In this document: positions 24,627-34,208 of the stretch, piece by piece
Layout of the letters: each line of letters starts with the position of its first letter
How positions within the stretch are numbered: the stretch's first letter is position 1
Assembly: GCA_021739765.1 (NCBI GenBank)
Contig: JAIPBD010000001.1
Location: 124,001-188,000, forward strand
Length of the DNA: 64,000 nucleotides
DNA from: Melioribacteraceae bacterium
GTDB lineage: Bacteria > Bacteroidota > Ignavibacteria > Ignavibacteriales > Melioribacteraceae
Direction of reading: 5' to 3'
The notes under the pieces: generated by a model
What the model was told of the DNA's origin: nothing
Databases searched by the model: none
The model's input: the letters and a program-made list of their open reading frames with translations, nothing else
Program-made: the position numbers and the translations under genes

Positions 24627-25170
24627 ATTTGTAAAACATACCGTGCTAACTATTCTGATTTTTTCTGCCATCGGATGCTCAGAATCTAATATTGAATTGG
24701 AGCGAAATTTAGAAATTAAGATTAAAGAAGACGGAGCTGCTCTCGCCCAGCTTGAAGCGGTTTACGGTGTTGTGTTTACAAATCAGAAGGAAAACTGGGT
24801 ATCGAGTGATGATATCTATATTCGCAAGGATATGGCAAACGTATACTATGGTTATGGTTTGGAAGAAGCAAAAATTTCCGTAGTTGATGAGGATGATATA
24901 AAAGTCTTAAAAGTTATTCTGCCGGCTCCAAAGCAGATTTCTGTCGATCGTAAAACTGTTTCGGTGGAATCAACTCACGAAGATTATAATCCGCGTGGAC
25001 CGAATGGTGAAATGCTTAATGTTGATTTAGAAATGAACAAAAAATTGGAAGAAATTTCAGCTAAATATTCTGCTAAAACAATTGAAATGACCAAAAACAT
25101 TACTAAAAAGTATTTCGAAACTCTTGCCTTTCGTTTTGATCTTAAATTGGATATTACTTTTGAAAAATAA
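24619..25170 (+). CDS. DUF4230-like lipoprotein
   Basis: 183 residues from a GTG start inside the preceding gene. A lipoprotein signal peptide ends IFSAIGC (cysteine about residue 20). The domain includes VYYGYGLEEAKISVVDEDDIKVLKVILPAPKQI, the DUF4230-like strand-turn-strand, then a long C-terminal helix (about 130-170). It is a likely paralog of the upstream gene, with a lipid anchor instead of a membrane helix. A terminator follows directly after the stop. Confidence 0.65.
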   Translation: MNKFVKHTVLTILIFSAIGCSESNIELERNLEIKIKEDGAALAQLEAVYGVVFTNQKENWVSSDDIYIRKDMANVYYGYGLEEAKISVVDEDDIKVLKVILPAPKQISVDRKTVSVESTHEDYNPRGPNGEMLNVDLEMNKKLEEISAKYSAKTIEMTKNITKKYFETLAFRFDLKLDITFEK

Positions 25171-25194
25171 AAAACCCGGCCTAAACCGGGTTTT
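25171..25194. terminator. Bidirectional intrinsic terminator, DUF4230 / ferredoxin
   Basis: Perfect 9-bp stem AAAACCCGG (25171-25179) with CCGGGTTTT (25186-25194), immediately after the DUF4230 stop. The A and T runs make it usable in both directions for the two convergent genes. Confidence 0.9.
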
Positions 25195-25220
25195 AATTTC
25201 ATAAATAGTTAAAGACCTGA

Positions 25221-25523
25221 TTAATCTCGCCCTATTTCGTCCAATTTTTCTTTCTTAGCCATCAACTCTTCTTGTGATTCTTCGTTATCCGGATCCATCT
25301 CGATTGCTTCGGTTGGGCAAGCTTCAATACATTGTGGTTCGTCGTAAAATCCTACACATTCAGTACATTTTTCTGGTACTATATATGTAAATTCCTCAGA
25401 TAAAGCTTCTTTTTCTTCACCACCATACATATAAGGCGTATCAGCCTCATAAATAGCGTTATTGGGACATTCCGGCTCGCAAGCATTACAAGCGATACAA
25501 TCTTCAGTTATTCTAACAGCCAT
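25221..25523 (-). CDS. Dicluster 4Fe-4S ferredoxin
   Basis: 100 residues with cluster motifs CIACNACEPECP (Cx2Cx2Cx3CP) and CTECVGFYDEPQCIEACP (Cx2Cx8Cx3CP). It is a paralog of the ferredoxin at 10531-10863 but has a shorter inter-cluster loop and the standard CPTEAI after the last ligand instead of CPVDCC. It is a low-potential electron carrier; in this phylum such ferredoxins serve pyruvate:ferredoxin oxidoreductase and similar enzymes. AGAGG lies upstream of the ATG. It is transcribed alone, between its own upstream region and a terminator. Confidence 0.94.
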   Translation of the reverse strand: MAVRITEDCIACNACEPECPNNAIYEADTPYMYGGEEKEALSEEFTYIVPEKCTECVGFYDEPQCIEACPTEAIEMDPDNEESQEELMAKKEKLDEIGRD

Positions 25524-25607
25524 CGTAATTACCTCTGAATTTTGAAAATAAAAATAATTTTTATAACATAAAAGATATTAAAGTCGTGTTTCTTAGTCAA
25601 ATGATTT

Positions 25608-27545
25608 TTACTTTTTACCCTTGTTTACTTCCTTAACAATTCTTTTAAACTCGGGATGATCACGGTACTCATCCCATATTCTCGTACGGAGAAAAATCAA
25701 ACCACCAAGACGGTTGTCAAAGGTTTTTTGCAAGTATTCTATAAACTTATCTTCTTTATTCATACCCGCGTAAACAAGTGCGAAATCCGGTTCGAGGGAA
25801 ACATTTTCTTCTTTCCGTGCTCGCGATTCTAATAATTCTAAACACTCTTGCGCTTTATCAATAAACCCCATTCTACCGTAAACAAATCCGAGTGGTGCGG
25901 CTCCTTTACTTTCATCTTTAAGCAATTCGGGAACACGCTTGAAAGTTTCAATGGCCTGTTCAAACTCATCGTTGAAATAATATGCCCATCCCAGACCATT
26001 AATCGAGTTCCTAAATGTAGGGTCCATCTTCAAAGTTCGTTTAAATTGATCTATCGCGGCAACATTTTTATCGTTTTCCAAATATGCCGCACCAAGCCAG
26101 TGATTAATCGGGATACTTAAAGGATCGAGAGTAAGAGCGAGCTCTGCTTCACCTAACATTTTTTCACGTTCGCCACACGCGCTCAACAGTAAAGTATTAT
26201 AATTCCTAATCTCGGCGGATCCCGGATTGAGTTCAATCGCCTTTTCCATATCGCGGGTAGCACCACCAAAATCCCAATCAGAGAACAACTTGGTGATCGC
26301 AATTGCTGAATAAGCGGCACCTAAGGAATCATCCAATTCCAAACTTTTTTCCGCATATTTTCGAGCTTGCGGATAACAATCCTCCGCTTTTTTGTAACCA
26401 ATCGCTCCAAGGAAAGTATAACAACCGGAAAGCCGTACATAAGGAAGTACAAATTGATCATCCATCTTTATTACTTCTTCGAAGACGGTAATTGCTTCTT
26501 CAACATCTTGTGGATTCCATTTATTCCATAAATGCAAACCTTTTAAATAATGTTTATAAGCGTCCATATTCCTTGTTTGCGGTTTTATCAATTTTTTGGG
26601 GTGATTTTTCTGTGATAGATTTTGCCTTAGCATTCGGGCTATTTTTTGCGATATCTCATCTTGAACTTGAAAAATATCTTCAAGGCTTCTATCGAAATTT
26701 TCAGAAAAGACGTGGTAACCATCGGCGGTATTTATAAGCTGTGCAGTTATTCTTACTTTATTTCCGGCTTTTCTTACACTTCCTTCAAGTACACTGTGAA
26801 CATTAAGCTTTTTACCAATTTCTCGTATATCATCATTTCTATTTTTGAAGGAAAAAGAGGAAGTTCGTGAAGTAACGTGTAATCCCTCAATTTTTGTTAA
26901 AGCATTAATTATTTCTTCGGTTATACCATCGCTAAAAAATTCGTTGTCGGGATCAGAACTCATATTTACGAATGGAAGCACAGCGACACTTCTTTTATTT
27001 CTACCGGATTTTTTTCGAATGATTTCTTCGGATGGTACAAATAAATTATCGGATTGGAGTGCGAATATTTCTACTTGACGACTTACATTTTTTAAGTCGA
27101 AAGATCCATAAGATTTTGCTCGCAATTCAGGATGATTCTGAATTTCATCGAATACTTTGTCGGAAATAAATACAGAACCGGCTTCGGCCAAGCTCTGTAT
27201 TCTTGAGGCAACGTTTACTCCGTCGCCGTAGATACCTTCATCTTCATAAACAATATCGCCAAGATGAATGCCAATTCGGAGCGGAATTTTGGGCTCTTTT
27301 TGTAATTCCTTTTGAATCTCAACCGAGCATTTTGCTGCCTCGATTACACTACCGAACATACTTAATGTACCATCGCCGTAGTATTGGAGAATTCTGCCAC
27401 GATAAGATGTGATTTTATCTTCAAGTACGCGCCGGTGTTTATCCCGAATAGCTTTTGCGCGGGTTTCGTCTTGCTGCATCAGAGCGGTGTAACCAACCAA
27501 ATCGGTAAACATTATGGCGGCTAATAATCTTAAATTTTCTTGCAT
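25608..27545 (-). CDS. Class III nucleotide cyclase-TolB-like-TPR fusion protein
   Basis: 645 residues with three parts. Residues about 8-175 are a class III adenylate/guanylate cyclase domain (AAIMFTDLVGYTALMQQD with a metal Asp, LQYYGDGTLSMF, GDGVNVASRIQ with the transition-state Asn and Arg). Residues about 185-315 are a TolB/FlgO-like domain (SVAVLPFVNMSSDPDNEFFSDGITEEIINAL). Residues about 330-640 are TPR repeats. No signal peptide or membrane helix is obvious. This architecture is common in Bacteroidota and rhizobia; it probably links cyclic nucleotide formation to protein binding. The catalytic residues look intact, but nucleotide preference cannot be told by eye. Confidence 0.88.
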   Translation of the reverse strand: MQENLRLLAAIMFTDLVGYTALMQQDETRAKAIRDKHRRVLEDKITSYRGRILQYYGDGTLSMFGSVIEAAKCSVEIQKELQKEPKIPLRIGIHLGDIVYEDEGIYGDGVNVASRIQSLAEAGSVFISDKVFDEIQNHPELRAKSYGSFDLKNVSRQVEIFALQSDNLFVPSEEIIRKKSGRNKRSVAVLPFVNMSSDPDNEFFSDGITEEIINALTKIEGLHVTSRTSSFSFKNRNDDIREIGKKLNVHSVLEGSVRKAGNKVRITAQLINTADGYHVFSENFDRSLEDIFQVQDEISQKIARMLRQNLSQKNHPKKLIKPQTRNMDAYKHYLKGLHLWNKWNPQDVEEAITVFEEVIKMDDQFVLPYVRLSGCYTFLGAIGYKKAEDCYPQARKYAEKSLELDDSLGAAYSAIAITKLFSDWDFGGATRDMEKAIELNPGSAEIRNYNTLLLSACGEREKMLGEAELALTLDPLSIPINHWLGAAYLENDKNVAAIDQFKRTLKMDPTFRNSINGLGWAYYFNDEFEQAIETFKRVPELLKDESKGAAPLGFVYGRMGFIDKAQECLELLESRARKEENVSLEPDFALVYAGMNKEDKFIEYLQKTFDNRLGGLIFLRTRIWDEYRDHPEFKRIVKEVNKGKK

Positions 27546-27665
27546 AGAATCAGTTTTGTATCCGGTTAGTTAATCTTGTCCACTTGGTCAATATATCCAT
27601 TTTTTTTAAATCATACTGATCAAATTAACAAAATCGGATAACCACGATATTCGACATTCACTTTT

Positions 27666-28073
27666 CTATTCAAGAATGAAGAAATCCTTACTCAATGTAG
27701 AATAATTGATTATATCGGAATCCTGGATTTTTATCCGGTAGTGATGGGATTGTGGAAGATTTTCCGGTATTTTCCAGACAAAACTGCCGGAATTTCCTAT
27801 ATCTCGAGCAATCACATCCCTGTGCTCACTTTTACGATAAAGAAATAACGAAATACTTTGAATCTTCGGGTCTGCTTCCCATTCAATTTTTATTTCGTCT
27901 CCGGGGCTAAATCTGTCCTGATATTCGGGAGCGATTATGGTGGTAAGATTATAATTTACAGTTGGATTGTCGCCCAACAGAGGCAAACTTTCCACCGTGT
28001 TTTCGTTTCGGCATGAAACTAAAACCAATATTACGACTATCCCAATACTAAAGGAAGTAAATAACTTTTTCAT
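27666..28073 (-). CDS. Lipoprotein with Kre9/KNH-like Ig domain
   Basis: 135 residues. Lipoprotein signal ending VLVSC (cysteine about residue 21). Residues about 52-134 fit the Ser-Thr-rich/KNH pattern: FSPGDEIKIEWEADPKIQSISLFLYR, then GNSGSFVWKIPENLPQSHHYRIKIQDSD. This is an Ig-like surface fold without known catalytic function. It overlaps the RDD gene by 4 nt (ATGA on the minus strand), so the two are translationally coupled. Confidence 0.65.
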   Translation of the reverse strand: MKKLFTSFSIGIVVILVLVSCRNENTVESLPLLGDNPTVNYNLTTIIAPEYQDRFSPGDEIKIEWEADPKIQSISLFLYRKSEHRDVIARDIGNSGSFVWKIPENLPQSHHYRIKIQDSDIINYSTLSKDFFILE

Positions 28074-28633
28074 TTTATCTCCTCGTTAATTGATCCATAT
28101 TTATCATAATCTGAGTTAACAACTAAGCAGGAGGCGAGCATATCGTGCAGGGCTTGTTTCTTTTCTGTAAATGCCGCCATAATAAAACCGAACATCAAAA
28201 ATAATCCGGATAATATCTTACCAAAGAATCGCCCCGAGGCCTTCCCGAAAGAGATTCTCCGATCAAAAATGTCGGTTACTTTAATTCTGAGCACAATTTT
28301 CCCGACAGTCGCTTGATGTTTTGAAGACTCCATAATCGCGAAATAGAGCCATTGAATTAGGAAAAATATTGTGCCGAGAAAAATTAGAATAAGAATTACA
28401 ACTATGAGTTGAGCGAAATTTTGAGGATCATTGAAATTCCTTGAAACCGAAACATATTCTTCAGTTCCTTTCCAATTCCCTAAATTAATCCAGAAACCGG
28501 CTGTGAAAATCCAAAATGGCACAAAAAGAATAGTTTTGACAATAAAAAGCAGAAAGGAATCAATTAAGTAGGCTGCGAATCGTTTCCAGAAACCGGCATA
28601 TTTTAGATCAGTTTCGACCACGTTAGTCTCCAC
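28070..28633 (-). CDS. RDD-family membrane protein
   Basis: 187 residues. The RDD signature AGFWKRFAAYLIDSFLLF (about 13-30) starts the domain, and KHQATVGKIVLRIKVTD with KQALHDMLASCLVV closes it. About three or four hydrophobic helices lie between. RDD proteins are inner-membrane proteins, often sodium/proton antiporter or regulator related, without a general function. A minus-strand TACTTTTG at 28672-28665 is a possible -7 element about 30 nt upstream of the start. Confidence 0.88.
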   Translation of the reverse strand: METNVVETDLKYAGFWKRFAAYLIDSFLLFIVKTILFVPFWIFTAGFWINLGNWKGTEEYVSVSRNFNDPQNFAQLIVVILILIFLGTIFFLIQWLYFAIMESSKHQATVGKIVLRIKVTDIFDRRISFGKASGRFFGKILSGLFLMFGFIMAAFTEKKQALHDMLASCLVVNSDYDKYGSINEEIK

Positions 28634-28691
28634 AAATGAATCAGAAAAATAAGAAAAGGATTAACAAAAGTAAATTAGGTTAAAGATTAAA

Positions 28692-30068
28692 TCATATCGT
28701 AAGAATAATACTATCGCCGAGTGAAGGAGCATAAACTTTAATGTGACGGTATTTCTCCAACACGTCTGAGCCGATATTTTTGATAGATTGTTCTTCACCA
28801 TGAATCAGGATTAGATTTTTTGGATTTACTTTTTTTATCAAACTCACGATCTCTTTTCGGGATGAATGACTTGCAAAGGAGAATTTTTTCAATGTACACA
28901 AAACTTTGACCGGGTTATTTCCATTTAAAGCGATTTTATCACCTTTAGCGGCGTTCATTACCCGATAGCCTTGAGTTTCGGGATCCATGTAGCCCACGGA
29001 AAAAATCGCGAACTTTTCATTTGAAAGAAAAAATTGAGCGATTTCGTTCGAAACAGTATTTTTAATCATCATCCCGCTCGAGGCTAATATAATCCCCGGA
29101 TTGGATAGTAATCTGGAAAGGTTTCTAATTTCACTTATTCTGATTTGTGGAATATCTTTCAGTTTTACATCCTTATAATTTCGATTAACCAGATACCTGT
29201 TTGAATCATAAATCTTACTTAATGATTTTCCTAAGCCATGCGTATAAATATTGGTTAATCCAACCAATCCGCTTTCCATAAGATTATGAATCAGAAGGAG
29301 AATCTCCTGGAATTTACCAAGCGAAAAAACTGGAATTAAAAGTGACCCGCCTCTATTAATAACTTGATTGATATCTTTCGCGAATAATTTGGAAGTTTCG
29401 TCCCAACTCTGAGCTTCATCATTATTTTGAGAACCGTATGTCGTTTCAATAAATGAGAGATCAGTATTCATTTTTGGAATTTTAGATCCATTCATAAGTG
29501 ATTGCGGAGAATTATTTACATCTCCGGAATAGAAAATATTTTTACCTTTCCAACCTATTAAGATTGATACGGATCCTAATACATGTCCCGCATCATAAAA
29601 TGTTACTGTAATTTCTTCATCGAAGTTTTTAATTGAATTAAGAATAAATGGCTCGTTGTAGTAATACTCCGTTATCGATTGTACCAACAAATCGACTTCT
29701 TCTAATTCATAAGGTTTTAATTCAGATTTAGTCCCTAGTTCTTTTTTGAGAATTTTCGAAGAATTATGAAGAACAAGCGAAGCGAGTTCTTTTGTTTGCG
29801 GAGTTGAAAATATTTTTATATGCGGAAATTTTTTAATTAGATAGGGGAGTGCTCCAATATGATCTTGGTGCGCATGAGAGATAAAGACAAAATCTATAGG
29901 TTCGTTTTCGAGGGATTCTAAATCCGGGATCGATTCCTTTCCTTTTTTCCGTGGGTGAATTCCACAATCGAAAATAATTCCGGTTTCACCCAATCGCAGA
30001 TAAAAGCATGAACCGCCAATATCTGACGCACCACCAAGAGCAATAATTTTTACGGGATATTCAACCAC
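28692..30068 (-). CDS. MBL/beta-CASP-family nuclease
   Basis: 458 residues. The metallo-beta-lactamase motif FISHAHQDHIGALPYL (HxHxDH, about 59-74), TFYDAGHVLGSVSILI and FYSGDVN supply metal ligands. FIETTYGSQ starts the beta-CASP domain, and the tail has IILASSGMM and LILIHGEEQS (His motif C). Beta-CASP proteins are RNA 3'-end processing endonucleases or 5'-3' exonucleases (CPSF73/RNase J group) or DNA repair nucleases. This one is shorter than RNase J and lacks its C-terminal region, matching the CPSF-73-like/YSH1-type bacterial group. It probably acts in RNA processing. Confidence 0.88.
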   Translation of the reverse strand: MVEYPVKIIALGGASDIGGSCFYLRLGETGIIFDCGIHPRKKGKESIPDLESLENEPIDFVFISHAHQDHIGALPYLIKKFPHIKIFSTPQTKELASLVLHNSSKILKKELGTKSELKPYELEEVDLLVQSITEYYYNEPFILNSIKNFDEEITVTFYDAGHVLGSVSILIGWKGKNIFYSGDVNNSPQSLMNGSKIPKMNTDLSFIETTYGSQNNDEAQSWDETSKLFAKDINQVINRGGSLLIPVFSLGKFQEILLLIHNLMESGLVGLTNIYTHGLGKSLSKIYDSNRYLVNRNYKDVKLKDIPQIRISEIRNLSRLLSNPGIILASSGMMIKNTVSNEIAQFFLSNEKFAIFSVGYMDPETQGYRVMNAAKGDKIALNGNNPVKVLCTLKKFSFASHSSRKEIVSLIKKVNPKNLILIHGEEQSIKNIGSDVLEKYRHIKVYAPSLGDSIILTI

Positions 30069-30076
30069 CGTAATAC

Positions 30077-31003
30077 TTATTCATAAAATTCGTATTCAAA
30101 TACAAATTTGTATCTTTGTTCGTCTGTTGGCGAATAATCTATTATTTCTTTTAATAATCCATTTTCGTAATAAGTGAAAATATGTTTTTTTTGTCTTTCG
30201 CCGGTATCCAAAAAGTTCTGTTCTTCAATCAAATTATTATCCGTATCATAGCTGAAAGTACGATAAAAGAAACCCTGGTCTATTCTTGTAACATTTCCGT
30301 TTTCATCATATTCATAGAAGATTTCTGAAAGGATGTCATCTTCTCTAATACGTTTTACAGAAATGATATTTCCATTTTCGTCGTACTCATAAACGCTTTT
30401 ACCAAGTACATAGCCTGTTATATTTTTGTTTTGTACCTCTATCAGCAAGTAATTATCGTAAATATATTCTTCCTCGCCGATTAATTTTCCATCCTGATCT
30501 TCAATTCTTTCTTTTGTTTTTTGGCCATATTCGTTATATGATCGGTATTCAAAACTAATTGTTCCTTTCTGTGTTCTTCTTTCCTGCCTTAGAATCTCAT
30601 TTCCATTTTCATCAAATTTCATTTCTCGAACCATTGCCAATCTTGTTTCTCCGTCATACGATTCCATTTTGATCAGATTACCATCTTGATCATGCTCATA
30701 AATCCACATTGTGTGAATTTCCCCGTTGGTATTGTAACGTTCTATTTTATTAAGAGTTCGATCAGCATTGAAGAAAACTCTTTCGCCAATTTTGTCTGAA
30801 TCAGTTAAACTTTTTGTTTGGTTATCGTATGTAAATAATTTTTTTGTTCGAACTTTTACATTAAGCTCCTTGGCTTTTTCAAAATGTTTTTCGTCAGCAG
30901 TTTTAATGGCAAAATCGGTACGAATGTTTTCCGGTTTTTCGTTTGAACATGCTGAAATAAAAACAGCCAATAACACTAAAGCGACAAGTTTATTTAGAAA
31001 CAT
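30077..31003 (-). CDS. Lipoprotein with YD/RHS-like repeats
   Basis: 308 residues from ATG 31003, chosen because AAGGAG stands 6 nt upstream and [19 protein letters not shown] is a lipoprotein signal (Cys about 19). The longer frame from 31069 lies mostly inside the YihY gene. The body consists of repeated beta-hairpin units of about 20-30 residues with the core YEYDENGNIISV, FYEYDENGNVTRI and FTYYENGLLKEI, as in YD/RHS-repeat shells. There is no toxin or core domain. It probably forms a surface beta-structure; function unknown. Its start overlaps the end of the YihY gene by 14 nt. Confidence 0.7.
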   Translation of the reverse strand: MFLNKLVALVLLAVFISACSNEKPENIRTDFAIKTADEKHFEKAKELNVKVRTKKLFTYDNQTKSLTDSDKIGERVFFNADRTLNKIERYNTNGEIHTMWIYEHDQDGNLIKMESYDGETRLAMVREMKFDENGNEILRQERRTQKGTISFEYRSYNEYGQKTKERIEDQDGKLIGEEEYIYDNYLLIEVQNKNITGYVLGKSVYEYDENGNIISVKRIREDDILSEIFYEYDENGNVTRIDQGFFYRTFSYDTDNNLIEEQNFLDTGERQKKHIFTYYENGLLKEIIDYSPTDEQRYKFVFEYEFYE

Positions 31004-31931
31004 TAAGTTCTCCTTCATTTTGCAGAATAATTTTTCTTTCTTTATAAAGCTGACCAATTTCGGCACCAATTAAAAAAAGTATTGAGGAATAATAAAGCCA
31101 AAAAGCGATTACTACCAATAAAGCGTATGTCCCGTATATTTTCGTTAAAGTTGCAAAATTTGCCAAATAATATTGGAAAATCTGGCGCGCGACTTCCCAG
31201 AGGAATACCGCCCAGAATGCTGAGACCATCGGAACTTTTTTCCCCAATTTTTCATATGGGATCAAGTAGTAGAGTAGTGAAAACATCACGAATAATATTA
31301 TCACAGAAACTACGGAAAGTATCGAATCCATAAATGTGGATAATTCAAGTGCTTTCAAAAATTCAAAGTCGCTTGCAAAATCTTGCAATAAGTTTAGAAT
31401 CGGGAGCACAAAAGTAGAAAAAATTACCGCGACCATAACGAGTAAAATCATCCCGAAATCTCTTAGTTTGCCTAAGATAATGTGTTTATCCATTTTAACT
31501 CGGTAAGCACGATTCAAAACTGTTCGAAGGGAACTGAACAGTCCGCTTGCGGCGAAAATTAATCCTATAGTTCCCAAATAACCGGCTAAATTTTTGTATT
31601 CAATAACCTCCCGACTTCTGGAAAGTATTATTTCTTCAGCCTGACCGGCATACTCCGGATAGGGGATAAATGTGCTTATAAATGTTGAAATCTGCGCTTC
31701 AATTGATCCTTCGTCTAATATATTACCGAGAATCCAAAAAGCAATTAAAGCAGTTGGTAGTGTACAAACAAAAATCGAAAACGCAATTCCGCCACCCGAA
31801 AGAAAAATATGGTTTTCGTCTGCTCTATGATACAATCCACCGAAATAATGTTTTAAAAAAGCTAAAACTTTTTTAAATGTATTGGGGGAGATGTATTTAG
31901 TAACAAAACGTAAAAATTTAAACTTTGACAT
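30990..31931 (-). CDS. YihY/BrkB-family inner-membrane protein
   Basis: 313 residues with about six membrane helices. Family pieces are [31 protein letters not shown] near the N-terminus, [20 protein letters not shown] and the late [28 protein letters not shown]. Members were once named RNase BN by mistake; they are multi-helix membrane proteins of unknown transport role. It overlaps purL by 14 nt at its start and the following lipoprotein by 14 nt at its stop, so the three are probably translated from one message. Confidence 0.9.
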   Translation of the reverse strand: MSKFKFLRFVTKYISPNTFKKVLAFLKHYFGGLYHRADENHIFLSGGGIAFSIFVCTLPTALIAFWILGNILDEGSIEAQISTFISTFIPYPEYAGQAEEIILSRSREVIEYKNLAGYLGTIGLIFAASGLFSSLRTVLNRAYRVKMDKHIILGKLRDFGMILLVMVAVIFSTFVLPILNLLQDFASDFEFLKALELSTFMDSILSVVSVIILFVMFSLLYYLIPYEKLGKKVPMVSAFWAVFLWEVARQIFQYYLANFATLTKIYGTYALLVVIAFWLYYSSILFLIGAEIGQLYKERKIILQNEGELNVSK

Positions 31932-34146
31932 TCATTTTTTCTGTAATCGAGTTATAATAAATATCCGCTAAGTGTTTAACATCGAATTCATACTGTTGAT
32001 TCACTTTTAATAATTTACCGCCGACAATTCCTAATTTGAGAAATGGAACGAATCCTTTCGAGGCTTGTTTCTCGAATGCTTCCATATTTTCTTCAGCCAC
32101 ACTGATAATTATTCTGGATTGAGACTCCGAAAAAAGTGAATAATCTTCCCTTGATTTTACCGGCAGATCAACCTCCGCACCAATTAGATTCTTGTCGTCA
32201 ATAATGCAGCATTCAGCAACGGCGCACATTATTCCACCTTCAGAAATATCATGCGCAGATTTCAATAATCCGTTCTGGATTAATTCCAAAGTAATTTTAT
32301 GAAGGTCCTTTTCTGCCTGTAAATCTAATCTTGGCGGATTGCCGGTTACAAGATTATGCTGAATCTTTAAATATTCGCTGCCGCCAATTTCTTCATTATC
32401 TTCACCGAGTAAATAAATTATATCTCCTTCATCTTTGAAGAAAGAAGTAGTGATTTTTGAAACGTCCTCAATCAAACCGACCATTCCGATTACAGGCGTT
32501 GGATACACGGATGTATCCGGACTTTCATTATAGAAACTGACATTACCACCGGTTACCGGGGTTTTAAAGAATCGGCATGCTTCACCCATTCCGGCAATTG
32601 CTTCCTTAAATGTCCAATACATTTCCGGTTTGTAGGGATTCCCAAAATTCAAACAATTTGTGATGGCGAGAGGAGTTCCGCCCGAACAGACGATATTTCT
32701 TGCGGCTTCAGCAACGGCGGTAATGGTTCCCATTTTGGGATTCAGGTAAACATATCTTCCGTTACAATCCGTTTTAATCGCTAAGGCTTTATTTGTGTCT
32801 TTAACATAGACTACCGCCGAATCGCATCCGGGACCAACAATTGTATTCGTTCTTACCATTGAATCGTACTGCTCGTAAACCCATTGTTTGGAGGCAATAT
32901 TTGGTGAAGCAAATAATTTTTCGAAAACTTCGCCGATACTTTCAGGTTCGGGGAGTGATGTAAAATCGAAAGTTGATGTTTCTGATAAATACGCGGGCTT
33001 TTTAACTTCTCTATTATAAACCGGTGCTCCACCACCTAATACCAGGTGCCAGGCTTCGAGTTCTGCTTTTTTCTCACCTTGATATGAGATTTCAATAATT
33101 CCCGTATCCGTTACTTCACCGATTATAGCGCAATTCAAATCCCACTTTTCAAAAGTTTTGATAATATTATTTTCACAGCCTTTTTTTGCGACAACAAGCA
33201 TTCGTTCTTGAGATTCGGATAGCATAATTTCATAAGCTGACATATCGTCTTGTCGCAAAGGGACCTTGTCCAAATCTATTTTCATTCCGGATTCACCCTT
33301 TGCACTCATTTCTGAGGTCGAACAAGAAATTCCCGCCGCTCCCATATCTTGAATACCAATAATCCATTCATTCTTAATAATTTCTAAAGTCGCTTCAAGC
33401 AAAAGTTTCTCGGTGAAAGGATCACCTACTTGTACACTTGGTCGTTTTGCTTCGGATTTTTCGGAAATTTCCTCTGAAGCAAAAGTAGCGCCGTGAATTC
33501 CATCCTTTCCGGTTGCTGAACCGACGATTAAAACTGGGTTTCCAACTCCTTCGGCAGTGGCTGAGGCTGTTCGATTGGTATCCACAATTCCAACTGCCAT
33601 CGCATTTACGAGAGGGTTACCGGAATAGACTTCATCGAAATATACTTCTCCGCCCACAGTAGGAACGCCGAAACAATTGCCATAATCGCCAATACCTTTA
33701 ACGACACCTTCGAACAAAAATCTTGTCCGTGCGTCATCCAGAGAGCCAAATCGAAGGGAGTTGAGAGCTGCGATTGGTCTTGCACCCATCGTGAAAATAT
33801 CTCTAAGAATTCCGCCAACTCCCGTTGCGGCGCCTTGATAGGGTTCAACAGCGGAAGGGTGATTGTGACTTTCAATTTTAAAGGCAACAGCCAGCCCATC
33901 ACCGATATCCACTAAACCGGCATTTTCTTCACCTGCACCGACCAGCAATCTACCGCCTTCTCGCGGTAAAGTTTTTAAAAGAGCAATCGAATTTTTATAA
34001 CTGCAATGTTCGCTCCACATTACACTCACAATTCCCAATTCAGAATAATTTGGAGTTCTGCCTAAAATATTACAAAGTTTGTTGTATTCTTCTTCTGTAA
34101 ATCCATGTTCTATGGCGAGTTCTAAGTTTACCAGTGGTTCTATCAT
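31918..34146 (-). CDS. purL: Phosphoribosylformylglycinamidine synthase subunit PurL (small-type)
   Basis: 742 residues from ATG 34146 ([15 protein letters not shown] matches PurL; an upstream start at 34191 adds 15 unlikely residues). Motifs include [12 protein letters not shown] with the catalytic His, [50 protein letters not shown] and the second-half repeat [23 protein letters not shown]. It converts FGAR to FGAM in purine synthesis and needs separate PurQ (glutaminase) and PurS, neither in this window. A minus-strand TATATTTAC lies about 25-30 nt upstream. It overlaps the YihY gene by 14 nt. Confidence 0.97.
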   Translation of the reverse strand: MIEPLVNLELAIEHGFTEEEYNKLCNILGRTPNYSELGIVSVMWSEHCSYKNSIALLKTLPREGGRLLVGAGEENAGLVDIGDGLAVAFKIESHNHPSAVEPYQGAATGVGGILRDIFTMGARPIAALNSLRFGSLDDARTRFLFEGVVKGIGDYGNCFGVPTVGGEVYFDEVYSGNPLVNAMAVGIVDTNRTASATAEGVGNPVLIVGSATGKDGIHGATFASEEISEKSEAKRPSVQVGDPFTEKLLLEATLEIIKNEWIIGIQDMGAAGISCSTSEMSAKGESGMKIDLDKVPLRQDDMSAYEIMLSESQERMLVVAKKGCENNIIKTFEKWDLNCAIIGEVTDTGIIEISYQGEKKAELEAWHLVLGGGAPVYNREVKKPAYLSETSTFDFTSLPEPESIGEVFEKLFASPNIASKQWVYEQYDSMVRTNTIVGPGCDSAVVYVKDTNKALAIKTDCNGRYVYLNPKMGTITAVAEAARNIVCSGGTPLAITNCLNFGNPYKPEMYWTFKEAIAGMGEACRFFKTPVTGGNVSFYNESPDTSVYPTPVIGMVGLIEDVSKITTSFFKDEGDIIYLLGEDNEEIGGSEYLKIQHNLVTGNPPRLDLQAEKDLHKITLELIQNGLLKSAHDISEGGIMCAVAECCIIDDKNLIGAEVDLPVKSREDYSLFSESQSRIIISVAEENMEAFEKQASKGFVPFLKLGIVGGKLLKVNQQYEFDVKHLADIYYNSITEKMNVKV

Positions 34147-34208
34147 GTTCGCTTCAATTTTTGGAAAACGTAAATATAATATTATTCTCAAAGTAATTTT
34201 GTTTGAAG

